Positions 12,492-23,562 are shown, counted from the first letter of the stretch. The stretch: DNA of 64,000 bases from Ryuthela nishihirai (GCA_038380435.1 JAWZYU010000007.1:23663001-23727000); one strand, 5' to 3'. The notes: a model not told the origin generated them from the sequence alone. Made by a program: numbers and translations.

Positions 12492-12574
12492 CTGAAGAAT
12501 AGATTTAAATGGGTTTTTTTCTGTGCCATTTCCAAACTGATCACACCCATCTTTTTCAGATATATAAATTTCTC
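12492..12574 (-). CDS. NARS1: NARS1 exon 2
   Basis: An 83-nt internal exon preceded by a CAG acceptor with a pyrimidine-rich tract and followed by the donor GTATGCTT. With the G carried from exon 1 it reads GEIYISEKDGCDQ then FGNGTEKNPFKSILQ. This is the start of the conserved N-terminal appended domain of animal cytosolic AsnRS (a small domain ahead of the anticodon-binding fold, thought to help tRNA binding). It ends in phase 0. The exon lies beside a foldback element (12167-12434) that stops 57 bp short of it. Confidence 0.9.
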
Positions 12575-12849
12575 CTGTAGGAAAACATTTTTCACAAAAT
12601 TATACTTAAAATATTTGTGAAGTTCATGGTAAGTTATAGTTCTATTAATATTTCTATGTTGATGTGCTATATTGTTAATAGCAAAATATTATGAAACATT
12701 AATGAAATAAAAATGCAGTTATAAAATATCATATTTTATAATAAAAAAAACATTATCCAGTTATGCATATGCCACAGAAATTGCTATATTTCTGACACTG
12801 GAAACAATTCAACATCTGCTTCATTAATAAATAGCTTTGTGAAAAAAAT

Positions 12850-12930
12850 TAGTTTTGCCGATCTGCAGGACTTGAACTCATGTCCCTCCAGATTCATGAC
12901 AGAATGTTCTAACCACTACAGAAGAATTGG
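12850..12930 (-). repeat. tRNA-like relic
   Basis: On the minus strand TAGTGGTTAGAAC (box A-like) is followed about 35 nt later by GAGTTCAAGTCC (box B-like). The acceptor stem does not pair, so this is a pseudo-tRNA or SINE head. Confidence 0.45.
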
Positions 12931-13585
12931 CTCTATCAATTCATCCACTAATGTGACAAAAATCTACCCAAGCTTGTTGCTCATGACACCGTCTATGATC
13001 AGGGAACACAACTTTTTTCCTATGTTGCTCTATATAGGAGGTAAATAAGAAAGTCACATGCTAAAAGTATTATTAATTAAATAATCATAGCTAGAGCTAG
13101 GGACATAGATATATATATACAGAATATTGATGTTGTTCAGAGGTAAAGGAAAGGAATCTGGGTTATTTATGTGCATTCTATTTTTATATACATATACTAT
13201 TAATGTTATATATGTATACACAGATACTATTGATGAAAAATGTACATACACACAGATATTATTTATGATATATATATATACGCACAGATGCTACTGATCA
13301 CCTTTTGTAAATCTGATGATGGAGTTCAAGACAAATTGTAATAATTAATATTAAACACTGACTGAGTTGTTATTTCCTTCAGTGAAAGTGTTGTGTGCTT
13401 CAATTTTATTCTACTTGTTGCAAAGTGTAACTTCTTTATTGTGATATGCAACATATTTGAGAACATTCAACATTTAGATTCTCCAGAAAAACTGACCATG
13501 GACTTATCAGCATATCAAACTGTGATTTTTAATACACACACTATAATTCACCAACTTTTTACCATTATATATCAGTGCAAAAGTG

Positions 13586-13965
13586 GGTTGAGTTGTTTTA
13601 TCTCCGAGTGGCAATTTTTTGCACATGAGCTAAATGGCCAAGTCGCAAGGACCCCGAGGGCTCAGAGAAAGTTGGGGGAGGAGACCCACTGGATGCTGTT
13701 GCGAGACAGATGGTAACTTCTCAAGGCCATCCAGCATGTTCTTTAATGTGCACATGGTATGGCTCTCCCACAAATGGGACCACATCTTAACTTCCCATCT
13801 GATGGGCAGTGGCCTTTCCAAACTTATCAGTGTCCCCCTACTGACCAAGGGGAGGGTAGAGAGTTTTGCAAAGATAAATTTCAACACTGGGCCCAAGTGG
13901 GACTAGAACCTGGGAACTGCAGATTACAAGACTAGCACACTTCTGACTGAGCCACCCCCGCCCCC
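13586..13965 (-). mobile_element. SINE-A, full length, diverged
   Basis: TSD AGTGCAAAAGTG (13574-13585) and AGTGAAAAAGTG (13966-13977), one mismatch. It lacks the usual CCATGG at the 3' side and has many changes, so it is an older copy. Confidence 0.92.
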
Positions 13966-14416
13966 AGTGAAAAAGTGTCTTATCCACTTATTTTGATAGC
14001 ATCAAAGTTATTATTACATATTTTTCTTTATCATACTTCAGTCTTCAATATGATCAGATTATTAATATGATTCTAATAATAAATTTACAGGTAAGAAATT
14101 ATTTATTCTATACAGAAGTTCTGATTGAAACATAGATGATAATCAGTATTACCTGCTGCTCTTTTGGTGTTGATAAATCAATAAATATTTTACAGAATTT
14201 TTTTTTTTGGAATCCCGTGTGTCAGCAAAAAAAAAATTTTTTTCTGCAAAATATTAATTTAAGTTCTGATTATAACAAGAATATACATATAGCAGAAATT
14301 AAACTACTTTGAAATCACATATGAACAAAAAGTTATGAAATATCAAAACATGAAGAAACTTATTGTGAACATCTCAAAATGACTTCAATGTGCAATCCTA
14401 CTATTTTATAAACTGT

Positions 14417-14612
14417 AATCCCGTGGCCGAGTGGTTAGCGCGCTTGGCTACTGATCTACGGGACCTGGGTTCGAGCCCCGGGTAAGGCATGGATGTTCGT
14501 GTTGTTTTTCTGCTGAGGTCCTGCCATCCTCTCATGTGGCATATAAACTGACAGGCTCCTGTCAGACCTCTGTGGCAAGCAGCTGCTTGAGGGGGTATTT
14601 ATTTATTTTTTA
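14417..14612 (+). mobile_element. SINE-B, full length, near consensus
   Basis: Head CCCGTGGCCGAGTGGTTAGC with box B GGTTCGAGCCC, the body GTTTTTCTGCTGAGGTCCTG and the end GCAGCTGCTTGAGG followed by GGGTATTTATTTATT. One of the best copies for defining the family. Confidence 0.95.
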
Positions 14613-14619
14613 TTATAAA

Positions 14620-14738
14620 GTGGTCCCATGGCCAAATGTGCTGGGCTACTACTGATCAGAGGGACCTAAATTCAAGCCCTGGATAGGCATGGATGTTTGT
14701 GTTGTCTTTCTACTGAGGTATAGCTGTCCTGTCTACCT
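14620..14738 (+). mobile_element. SINE-B, 3'-truncated
   Basis: Head GTCCCATGGCCAAATGTG to the CTTTCTACTGAGG body, then an abrupt switch to LINE sequence at about 14740. It lies directly behind a full SINE-B in the same orientation. Confidence 0.8.
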
Positions 14739-15404
14739 CTTTTTATGGCTTCAGAAAAAACCACTCAGCAAAGGATCCTGTCTTTGTCCTTTTAAATGAC
14801 ATTTATAAAAATAAATCAAAACGTAAGTCAACTATTGTCATTTTCCTGGACCTAAAGGCAGCTTTTGACTCCATTTGGCCATGGGATGGCTTCTACATTT
14901 TTACCTCACCGTAATTAGGCCAAAAATAGAATATGGCACAGAATTCCTTTGTGGCATCTCTGACAATAAATTCGAACACTTAAACACCATACAAAACAAA
15001 TTCATTAAACTCATCTTAGGCCTTTACAAACATTCACCCTCCCTAACACTTCTGGCAGAAACTTCCAAATTTTCAAATCAGATCACAATCCCTACTACTA
15101 AAATTAATCATGAGGCTTCATCTAAAACATGATAATCATCGTATTCTAACATCCCTGCTAGACAATAAACTAAAAGCCCCTTACAAACTATGTACACAAC
15201 AATTACCCATCTATAAAAATATCTTATCAGTTATTAACAAAGGAGATATCTCTACCAAGGAACCTTACTGGTATTTTTACCAACCTATCATATATGACAA
15301 TATCCCCAATCTTTTGCAAAAATCCTCCCTCTCCCTCCCCTTCCTGTCAAAAATTACTATCTGACTCATATTGCCATATCCACTACAAAAATTACTTTCC
15401 TATA

Positions 15405-15983
15405 CAGGGTGATTCAAAAACTTATCGTTCAAATTTCGTGGGGAGGTAGGGAATACGTCAGGAAACCGATTTCACATAGGAAAGTATGTCCGCAAACGTC
15501 ATCTACATGAACAAAATGGACAAGTGAACACAAGGAAACAGTACAGTTAAGTGGTAACGAATGTGACTTTTATTCCAACAAGGTAAAATACACGTTCATA
15601 GTAGGTTGCGATCATTGCGATGATGATTCGCGCAGATTGTGATGCACACGAGCAAACATTTGATGCTGCAGTATTCTTCTGTTGGGGTATCGGTCTTCGT
15701 AAACTTGCCTAGCTCGGCGGCCGCTTTCGCCAGCTGCCCCATATGCGAGATGCATATCCGCTAGCTCTTGATGCGTAAAACGATTCATCATATCACTAGT
15801 AAGTCAGTTCGTACACTGATGACAGCGGGAGTGGTCGGGCGAGCTGTACACTGGTTGGGTACACACAGCGCCCTCTACATACGCATGCGTACATTTGCAG
15901 ATATCTTTCCTATGTGAAATCTGTTTCCTGACGTATTCCCTACCTCCCCACGAAATTTGAACGATAAGTTTTGAATCACCCTG
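15405..15983. mobile_element. DNA element with 75-bp TIRs carrying a helix-turn-helix frame
   Basis: Starts CAGGGTGATTCAAAAAC and ends with its inverse. The arms match for about 75 bp. It sits between TATA (15401-15404) and TATA (15984-15987). The unoccupied duplicate of the same LINE segment at 16223 reads CCTATATACAC, which shows that the duplicated target is TA. The minus strand at about 15583-15790 encodes MMNRFTHQELADMHLAYGAA then a RYPNRRILQHQMFARVHHNL block. This resembles the short N-terminal helix-turn-helix module of arthropod transposon proteins that I recall as the DUF4817 type. No DDE domain is present, so it is non-autonomous. Confidence 0.85.
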
Positions 15984-16401
15984 TATACACTAATGGCTCC
16001 TATGATCCAACCACCCAATCATCTTCTGCAGTCTTTTTTCCCCCCCAACACAAAAATATTTTCATACTTTAGATTTGCCTCCCATACACATATTCTCCAT
16101 GCTGAAATATATGCAATTTTATTCTCCATCAAATGGATATATGAAAACTTACCAACACAAATATTATTATATATTCTGACTCAAAATCGGCCCTCCATAC
16201 TCTAAAACAGGATTGCTTTTAAAATTACTTTCCTATATACACTAATGGCTCCTATGATTTAACCACCCAATCATCTTCTGCAGCCTTTCCCCCCCCCCCC
16301 CAAACACAAAAATATTTTCATACTTTAGATTTGCCTCCCATACACATATTCTCCATGCTGAAATATATGCAATTTTTTCTCCATCAAATGGATATATGAA
16401 A

Positions 16402-16830
16402 ATCGTTTTTCATAAAAAAAAATTAAAAAAAAGGAACCTGTCGAAAAATGAGGTGTGAGAATACAATGGGCAAAGTTTTTTAATAAGGAGTGTGGTCACT
16501 CCTTACATACCGCACGTATGCTCAATCGATTTAGGTTGGGGTGATCGAGCTGGCCATTCCATGCACATAATAGTCTCTTCTTCAGGATATTGTTTAACTA
16601 GTCGAGCTCTGTGTGGACAAGCGTTATCATCTTGTAAGGTGATTATTTCACCTATTGCACAAGCGTAAGGACGTACATTTGGGTCCAAGATGTCATTCTG
16701 ATTTTTACTACCTCTTAACACAAAACTTCATTAACAAACAATTTTATCACACTTTACACTTCGACGTCACACGCCACTTGAGCAATGCCATCTATCGGCT
16801 GAGGACGTAATCACTACACGGGCCTGAACA
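16402..16830 (-). pseudogene. Tc1-like transposase C-terminal fragment
   Basis: Minus-strand frame 16503-16721 contains LQDDNACPHRARLV and MEWPARSPQPKSIEHTCGM, the second and third catalytic-block region of Tc1 transposases (usual form WPARSPDLNPIEH; the catalytic D-to-Q and NP-to-KS changes suggest loss). The end downstream, with GGAACCTGTCGAAAAATG and AAGGAGTGTGGTCAC, also occurs at 22028-22510, so both belong to one family. It is inserted in the duplicated RNase H segment of the LINE. Confidence 0.8.
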
Positions 16831-17655
16831 TCAAACACTAAAAAAATACTTCCAGATAAACGGCCCTATTTTTTGTCCCCATAGATTTTTCCTACAACTT
16901 GAAATAACCACAATAAATAAAACAAAATTTTCCAGAAAACAAACCTCAACCTTTTATCGCTCAAGAATTGGCTTTGTTGGCCTAAACTATTACCTACATC
17001 TAATAAACATAGCAAACACAAATAAATGCTCTACCTGTTTGTCCCCTGAAACCATCCAACATGTATTACTAAACTGCCCAAAATACTCAAATGAAAGAGA
17101 AGCCTTATTTACCAGATTAAAACAATTATCCATCACTGACTTTACCCTATCCACTCTAATTACCACCCCTTCTTCTACAACTCAACAAAATTGCCTAAAT
17201 GCTCTTTTCTTTTTCCTTGCTGACACAAACTTGCTTGGTAGGCTTTGAGCCTCTTCCTTTCCCTTGGCATTTTCTTGTTATATTTTAACAAACAACTCTT
17301 TTTTGCTTTTATCTGTAACATTATTGCCTGTTAAATTATTACCTAAAACTCCCTCCCCACTTTTTTTAATGTTTGCCTATATAAAATCTATATAAAAAAA
17401 AGAAAAAAAAATCACCATAAAAATGAAATTACAAAATTTATAAAAGTGAAAATATAAAAAAAATAAAAATATATATATATTCTGTCACAGTGTACTGGAA
17501 ATCTATCCAGCTGTAAAAAAAGAAATGTTATAATATGGTCCAAAACTTTGTTTGGGTAGGAGGTCCAGTAATATGTAATGTTCGAACAGACTGTTCACCG
17601 AAGTCTCAGTAATATGTAATTTTCAAATAAAAAAAAGCTAAAGATAGCAGTAAAA

Positions 17656-17703
17656 TTGTATAATAAAAATAAAAATAAATACCCCCTCAAGCAGCTGCTT
17701 GCA
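17656..17703 (-). mobile_element. SINE-B tail fragment
   Basis: AAATAAATACCCCCTCAAGC plus AGCTGCTTGCA: tail only. Confidence 0.75.
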
Positions 17704-17867
17704 AGAAACCTAAAACAGGTAGGTCTCCTAAGAGAACGCTACCATTTTAGGCCTCTTGTACTTGTTCAAAACAGTATGATCGTAAAGAATCAGAGAAGAA
17801 ATAATCTCATTTGAGTTATTGCTTACAGCTTCAAAAAATCTTTTTGAGGTGCTTTTATATATGTGTG

Positions 17868-18066
17868 CCTTCCCATGGCAGAGTGGTTAGCACGCTTGGC
17901 TACTGATCTAAGGGATCTGGGTTCGAGCCCCGGGTAACGCATGGTTGTGTGTTGTTTTTCTGCTGAGGTCCTGCCATCCTCACAGACCTACTACTTTGGC
18001 ATATAAACTGACAGGCTCCTGTCAGACCTTTGTGGCAAGCAGCTGCTTGAGGGGGTATTTATAACT
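17868..18066 (+). mobile_element. SINE-B, full length
   Basis: Head TCCCATGGCAGAGTGGTTAG, box B GGTTCGAGCCC, and end GCTGCTTGAGGGGGTATTTA. It is complete. Confidence 0.93.
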
Positions 18067-18490
18067 TTTATTTATTTATATGTGTGTATATATATATGGT
18101 CGATGACCAGGTCTATATGGAGTTGTCTGTTAGTGACAAACAAGGGGGCATAGACCGCAGTACTCAAAATCTTGTTCTGTAAGACCTAAATCTTAAGAAT
18201 ATTGGTGGTTGTAGTATTCGCCAATATGGGTGAAGCATAGAGAATCACCGGTCTGATGATCATATCAGAGAGTAAATGCTTATGATCAATCATTAAAATA
18301 ATAAATGGAACAAAATTTACTTATACCAAATATACAATGACTCAAAAGGCTTAGGATTCCAGCGTTGGAGACTCAAAATACAAAATGATTAGTACTTTGA
18401 TTAATGGCTAATAAATTTAATGCGATCTTCTACCACACGCGATCAATAGATGATGTTCAAAGGAAGTGGGTTGAAATCCTCTAAACTTAC

Positions 18491-18527
18491 CAATTTCATC
18501 TGTTTTAATTTCTTTTTCTCCGTCCAT
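18491..18527 (-). CDS. NARS1: NARS1 exon 1: start of cytosolic asparaginyl-tRNA synthetase
   Basis: This exon holds the start codon and first 12 codons plus one base of the cytosolic enzyme that charges tRNA-Asn with asparagine. It reads MDGEKEIKTDEI, then a G before the donor GTAAGTTT. Joined to the next three exons it gives 123 residues without a frame break, with 37+83=120 nt ending on a codon boundary. Residues about 13-62 and 63-123 follow the N-terminal extension of animal NARS1 (compare YISEKDGCDQFGNGT and YAGKEPFPKFYTDS with the human pattern YVSD-G-D--GDGT and GKEPFP-IYVDS). The start is supported by two in-frame TAA codons 6-7 codons upstream and by G at +4. The anticodon-binding and catalytic class II domains lie beyond the left edge. 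Family identity is from remembered homologues, not a search. Confidence 0.85.
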
Positions 18528-18640
18528 AATTAAATCTTTAGCAGTTTATTATTTAAACTAAAACCGTACGAAAGTAGTATTACAAACCACGTTACTCAAC
18601 TTTACAAAAGGCTAGACCTATTGTTGCCATTCCTGACTGA
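18528..18640 (-). promoter_or_regulatory. NARS1 5' UTR and probable proximal promoter
   Basis: The 113 bases upstream of the NARS1 start carry in-frame TAA codons close to the ATG and no TATA box at a sensible distance. No SINE interrupts it. A housekeeping, TATA-less promoter is expected for this gene, but the transcription start cannot be placed from sequence. Confidence 0.3.
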
Positions 18641-18669
18641 CCAGGCAGTGTAATATCAGGTAATATATA

Positions 18670-18785
18670 TGTGTCTACCTTGGCCAACAATGATAGAGTA
18701 CAGACCTGCCCAATTGGAGTTTTCTCGAGGCACTCTTATGCAAAACATATCCGCCAGATGGTGCGCAAACACTTCACAAACACAC
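18670..18785. repeat. Left half of a 110-bp inverted pair
   Basis: CTTGGCCAACAATGATAGAG through GATGGTGCGCAAACACTT is matched in reverse at 20940-21062. The pair brackets about 2.2 kb just upstream of NARS1. Confidence 0.7.
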
Positions 18786-19361
18786 CATGTTGCCTGCATA
18801 GGTTTTCATTAGAGTGCTTTCCGCGTTCGGATTTAAAACTGCGATCTTTTCAAAACTAAGAATTTTTAATGCACAATTTTTCAGATTTTCTCCATTCTTA
18901 AAGATGCTGATATGTAGTTTTCCGATGTGTCGCTCCAGAACAGGTGCGTATGATATGAAAACAAAGGGACAGGAGTTGAAGATCAAAGGTCGCAGGAGCT
19001 ACGTTCACGTGTTCAAAGAGTGTGTGCAATTTCAAACGAATGGGTCTCCCCCCTCCCCAACCTCCCACGTTAGACGACTGATTGCAAATTGGATTACCTT
19101 CAGAACCCCGTGCCCTGAAGCTACGGGGAGCGGTGTGAGGGAGAAAGTTGGGTCGTGGATCACATGGTATATATCCTTGCGCCTTTTATTAAACTGTTCT
19201 CCTGGCAGAGAAATTCGATACCTTTTACAATCCATTTTTAAAACAACTATGAACTATAGCAATTTGAAAAAAAATCAGAAAGACAGCAGAAAATGCATTG
19301 TAACTTTCAGATGAAAACCAGAAGGATGAAAGCAAAATAACACGAGAAATAAAATAAAGTG
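18786..19361. other. Unassigned sequence upstream of NARS1
   Basis: More GC-balanced than its surroundings and open for 166 codons on the plus strand (18814-19314), but with no recognisable motif and an equally open reverse frame. I assign no gene. Confidence 0.3.
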
Positions 19362-19660
19362 TTGGGTTGTTTTACCTCTGAGCGGCACTTTTTCTGCACA
19401 ACCATGGGCTAAATGGCCAGGTCACAAGGACCCCGAAGGCTCAGAGAAGGTTGGGGGAGGGGACCCACCAGAACAGCTATTGGGACACGGATGGTAGCCT
19501 CCCGTCAAGGTTATCCAGTGTGTTCTTTAACGTGCAGAGGGTATGACTCCCAGCACACAGGGCCACGGCTTAATGTCCCATCAGACGGACGACGGTTTTT
19601 CCAAGCCCATTGGTGTCTCCTGCTGACCGTGGGCAGGGCGGGGAATTTTGCGGAGATATT
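19362..19660 (-). mobile_element. SINE-A, 5'-truncated
   Basis: From the TTGGGTTGTTTTACCTCTGA 3' end (reverse sense) to GAATTTTGCGGAGATA. The tRNA-like head is missing. TSD not clear. Confidence 0.88.
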
Positions 19661-19756
19661 AAAATAGAGGAAAATGCGATGATGCTCAGTGCTTGGCATT
19701 CAAGGGCACAAATTTTTTCCACTCATATGTTGAACTCGTGGCACTGATTATCAATA

Positions 19757-19966
19757 AATAAGAAAAATAAATAAATACCGCCTCAAGCAGCTGCTTGCCA
19801 CAGAGGTCTGACAGGAACCTATCAGTTTATATGCCAGAGTAGAAGGTCTGTGAGGATGGCAGGACCTCAGCAGAAAAACTACACGAACATCCATGCTTTA
19901 CCCGGGGCTCAAACCCTGGTTCCTTAGATCAGTAGCCATGTGTGCTAACCACTCGGCCATGAAGAC
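19757..19966 (-). mobile_element. SINE-B, full length
   Basis: AAATAAATACCGCCTCAAGC tail on the left and the CTAACCACTCGGCCATG head on the right (reverse sense). Confidence 0.93.
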
Positions 19967-20171
19967 TAGTTTAATAGACTGAACAGGTTAATCGGGAGAA
20001 AAAAAGTCATGTTTTTTTTTTTGCATATTTCTGGTATCAAATTTCTTTTGCCGCTACTGCATAGAGTATTATATTCAGAGTAATGATTCAAATCACTAAC
20101 TTAGAGTAATATCTAATATATAGTCAATTGTGCATGATTGACTGATAGGGGATCACGCTAATTCTAACTTC

Positions 20172-20720
20172 GGAAAGTGTAAATCATGATATTTCATCAA
20201 TAACTGTGCAACACCAAAACATTTTTTTACTTTATGTCTATAAAGAAACAAAATTCCCTTAAAACAAAAAAAAAAAATGCATTTTTCCACCCTCTTGGGT
20301 CTAAGTGATCAAATCATAAGTGCCAATTATATATGTACAATAACACAATGTGACCTTCACATTCCACCATCAAAATTTCGAAGTTCTAGCATAAATACAT
20401 CGTTTGCAATAATCATTTGAAATTTGGGAATTTTCAAAAATTTCGACAGTTAGAGGGCGCATTTTATAGCTTCTGAGAGACAAGGAAAGTGAAAATCGTA
20501 ATATTTCATCATTACCTGTTCAATGAAAAAAAAAGTTTTATTTCTATAAAGAAATTTTGCTGAAATCAAAACAATTGCAATTTCCCACCCACCCTGGGTC
20601 TAAGAGGTGAATTAATTGTTTCCTATGAAAACTTCACGACGTTCACTTTCCACCGCCGTAATTTCGAATATCTAATCATACATCGTTTGTTAAAAATTAA
20701 AAAAACCTAATATTTTAGTT
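20172..20720. repeat. Two-copy 312-bp tandem repeat
   Basis: GGAAAGTG, ATATTTCATCA, CTATAAAGAAA, CACCCTNNTGGGTCTAAG and ACATCGTTTG occur in the same order from 20172 and again from 20484. The copies are diverged. Confidence 0.7.
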
Positions 20721-20939
20721 TAATATCACGGCATACAGAAGCAAAATCACCAAAGTTATTATGATTTTTTAATCCAAATCTATACGATTTTTCTTCCTAA
20801 AAACACTTTCCGTTTAAAAATGTTAACAGCATGTAACTTACAAACATGAATGTAGCATATTTTTTTCCCCAAGGTTCTTTACATTCACGAAATTTAAAAT
20901 TTTTCTTCGCTACTTTCACACGAAAACGACTGAAGAAAC

Positions 20940-21062
20940 CGGTTTGTTTGTAAGTGTTTGCGCGCCATCTAGTGAGATTTTATGTTATAGGAGGTTCGCG
21001 TAAAGGTGCCTTTTTCGAGCAATTGCGTAGACCTGTAGTCTATCATTGTTGGCCAAGCTACC
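20940..21062. repeat. Right half of a 110-bp inverted pair
   Basis: Reverse of 18670-18785 (GCGCGCCATCTAGTG to CAATTGCGTAGACC to ATCATTGTTGGCCAAG). Confidence 0.7.
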
Positions 21063-22027
21063 GCCCACGTAAATGCAATCTTATATTGCATCATATTTCA
21101 TTAAAATGTCATCATTGGCGACAACAGATCATAGTTTATTTGCACTTTCGACGGTTGATGGTTCTTAAATGCAACTTCAAATTTTTCTATTCAGTAAAGA
21201 GAAAGTAATTTCTTATATTATTACCGATAAAACTACAATTTATTAAATATATTCAGCACATAGGTAAAATCTATTGTTCTTTGTAGAGATATAAAAATAT
21301 AAATATGTAATTGTATCAGTATCGTATACGTGGACATGACACCAGTGCGAAACTATATGGCCATATTAGGATCAAGAATGGAGAGAACAAATTCAGTTTT
21401 TTCTATAGTTGTTTCCAGTTGTTTCACTATTTTTAAATCAGCTATTGAAGCTTTAAATAACTAGAAATTACAGTTTACTAATCGGTAAGTTGTCTTCATG
21501 GTTGTCTTATCACATTATGCAATCTGACCATAATTTTCATTTTCAGAGCTGGAACTGGGACTTTTGAAATATGGGTATGGCAAAATTCTATGACCCCCTT
21601 CCCCCACCCAAAAAATAAAAATAAATAAATAAAAATTTAAAAAAATAAAAAATCCCCGAAATAACATTCAAAATAGAAGGCTAAAGTTGAGGATAATGTG
21701 TCTGCGTTTTTCTTTTGTTTTATCTTTAGTTTTTTTAACAGCTAGTTTTTTCATCTTCGAACTAATGGCAGAGAATATTCTTTGCTAGTTGGACGCCGTT
21801 CTATCTCGTCCCACTCCATTTCCATCACTGAGTATCATTGCTGTGCGTAGAACTAAATGCAAAGATTAATACACCAATTTCCATAAATTAAGAAAACTCA
21901 GAAAAATTATGATCAACAAAAATATGAATGATTTTAATGAAATTTGATGAAAACATGAATTACTCTGCTAGTTTCAGAATGGTATAAAATATTTTACACT
22001 AGAAACATTTTTCGTCAAAAAATAACA

Positions 22028-22510
22028 CAGGAACTTGTCCAAAAATGTGGTGTCAGAATAGAATGGGCAAAGTTCTTTAATAAGGAGTGTGGTCACCCCT
22101 TACAGCAACGCAGGCATGACAGCGATGTTTCCATGCTGTTTACAATGTTGTCAATCAGCTCAGTAGGCTTAGGGTCTAGCGTACAGACCTCCATTATGAA
22201 GTCTTCTACGCACAGCAGAAGCTGATACAATCCTCCCAGTGGCTGCTGCAAGAGAGCATCATAGCTGAGAGGGAGTAGACGTCCTGCTCCTTCGTGCTGT
22301 TAATCGCAGATGTCGGTCTTGTACAGCAGTCGTAACTTTAGCCCTTCCTTAGCTAAACCTCCGAGGCACGGAATCCATGTTAAGAATTTCATTCCACAGT
22401 CTATGGGCCACAGAAGGATTCACATTCCGACATCGTGGCACGCCTGACTGACTTTGGCCTGCTTCGAGCCGGTCAATAGCTCTCCACTGCAGTTCTTTTG
22501 GCAAATGATG
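22028..22510 (-). pseudogene. Tc1-like element with internal deletion
   Basis: The minus strand encodes the N-terminal helix-turn-helix region: AIDRLEAGQSQSGVPR, a VAHRLWNEILNMDSVPRR block, and LRLTARRSRTSTPSQL with stops. This joins directly to a C-terminal piece (NIVNSMETSL), so the catalytic core is deleted. It shares the GGAACTTGTCCAAAAATG end with the fragment at 16402-16830. Confidence 0.8.
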
Positions 22511-22917
22511 TCTCTAGGTCATTCCTACAAAGTGGCTATTTCGAATTTCTTTACTCACATTTACAACACAAAATGACGATATACTCCAAAACACCCGTTT
22601 TTATGCCGCTCTGCTTGATGGGGTATTTATTTTTTTTATTTTTTATCCAATTACGCAAACTGACCCAACTTAGACTGATTTGCATACGATATGCTCACTC
22701 ATCATAACTTTACTGGTTACGTGAACAAATTTGGTGAGGATCGCAAAATTTTTTGGCGAATTTTCGCGATTTTTCTCATTTTTCCTTAATTTATGGAAAC
22801 CAGTGTAGTTTGATAGGTCTTAGTTACATTTTGAAATAAGTAAGTTTCCCCCTTCTAGCGGCAAGAAACATTGGCAAACAGACATCTTCCTGTAGAGGTA
22901 TCTTGATATGGGGAAAA

Positions 22918-23124
22918 AAGTAATTAAATTGCCTCTTATGCAGCTGCTTGCCACAGAGGTCTGACAGGAGTCTGTCAGTTTAATATGACATAGAGAAGTT
23001 CTGTTAAGAAGACCAGACCTCAGGAGAAAGACAACAAACATCCATGCCTTATCCGGGGGGGGGGGGGGGTCAAATCCACCTCCTTTTGATTATGTAGCAA
23101 AGCGCGCTAACCCCTCGGACATGT
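22918..23124 (-). mobile_element. SINE-B, full length, with G-run expansion
   Basis: Tail TGCCTCTTATGCAGCTGC (altered) to head GCGCTAACCCCTCGGACATG. The box B region is broken by a run of about 16 G. Confidence 0.88.
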
Positions 23125-23562
23125 GTCTGAAAATAAAATGATTTACAGCCCTAACATTTGCCTTTGCAGTATTTTTGGGTCAAAAAATCAAGTGTTTGAT
23201 TATCTAATAGAAAAAAACTCTTTAAAAAGTAGAAGAAATTAATCAAAATTGATTGGCTTAAAACATTCAGCTTTGTCTACTGCATAGCTCACAAAGAGGT
23301 CCTGAGAGTTTTGGGCCTATCTACTAATTTTTTATACATTTATTAGCTGCAATTTTTTTGCAGAAGGTTTAAAGACTATTCCTAATGCAATATTATTGAT
23401 TTTTAGAACATAAAAATTATAAAGTGCCTTATCCGAGGATCTAAACGTTGCTGAAAATAAGCTCAAGGAGCTATAACCATGTGACCCACTTTGTGCTGTG
23501 ATCTCAAGAATCCCTGCATACAATGCAAATTGACACAGTGACTTAAACTTTGCACTACTCAC

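Larger units (their letters stand above)
14741..17395 (+). pseudogene. RNase H-bearing LINE relic (I/R1/Jockey-like)
   Basis: Opens inside a reverse transcriptase: FYGFRKNHSAKDPVFVLL (the GFR motif) and IVIFLDLKAAFDSI (first catalytic aspartate block). A deletion then removes the rest of the catalytic core, and it resumes at FYLTVIRPKIEYGTEF. From 15990 an RNase H domain is legible (YTNGSYDPT; YSDSKSALHTLKQ from about 16170). It ends with a CCHC-like C-terminal motif, C-x2-C-x7-H-x4-C, at about 17030-17070, and an A-rich tail near 17390. The RNase H segment 16223-16400 is a tandem duplicate of 15990-16165. Two DNA elements interrupt it (15405-15983, about 16402-16830). Dead. Confidence 0.85.
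12575..18490 (-). other. NARS1 intron 1 (5.9 kb)
   Basis: A large first intron with a tRNA-like relic (12850-12930), SINE-A (13586-13965), SINE-B copies (14417-14612, 14620-14738, 17656-17703, 17868-18066) and an RNase H-bearing LINE relic (14741-17395) broken by two DNA elements. The sequence 18070-18480 has nothing I can identify. Confidence 0.7.

Noticed and set aside
14417..14490. Possible tRNA genes at SINE-B heads (also SINE-A heads such as 41541-41615)
   Set aside because: Boxes A and B are present but acceptor stems do not pair and each is joined to a SINE body with a retroposon tail.
18814..19314. 166-codon plus-strand frame
   Set aside because: No motif, no splice or start evidence, and the reverse strand is also open. 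Kept only as unassigned sequence.
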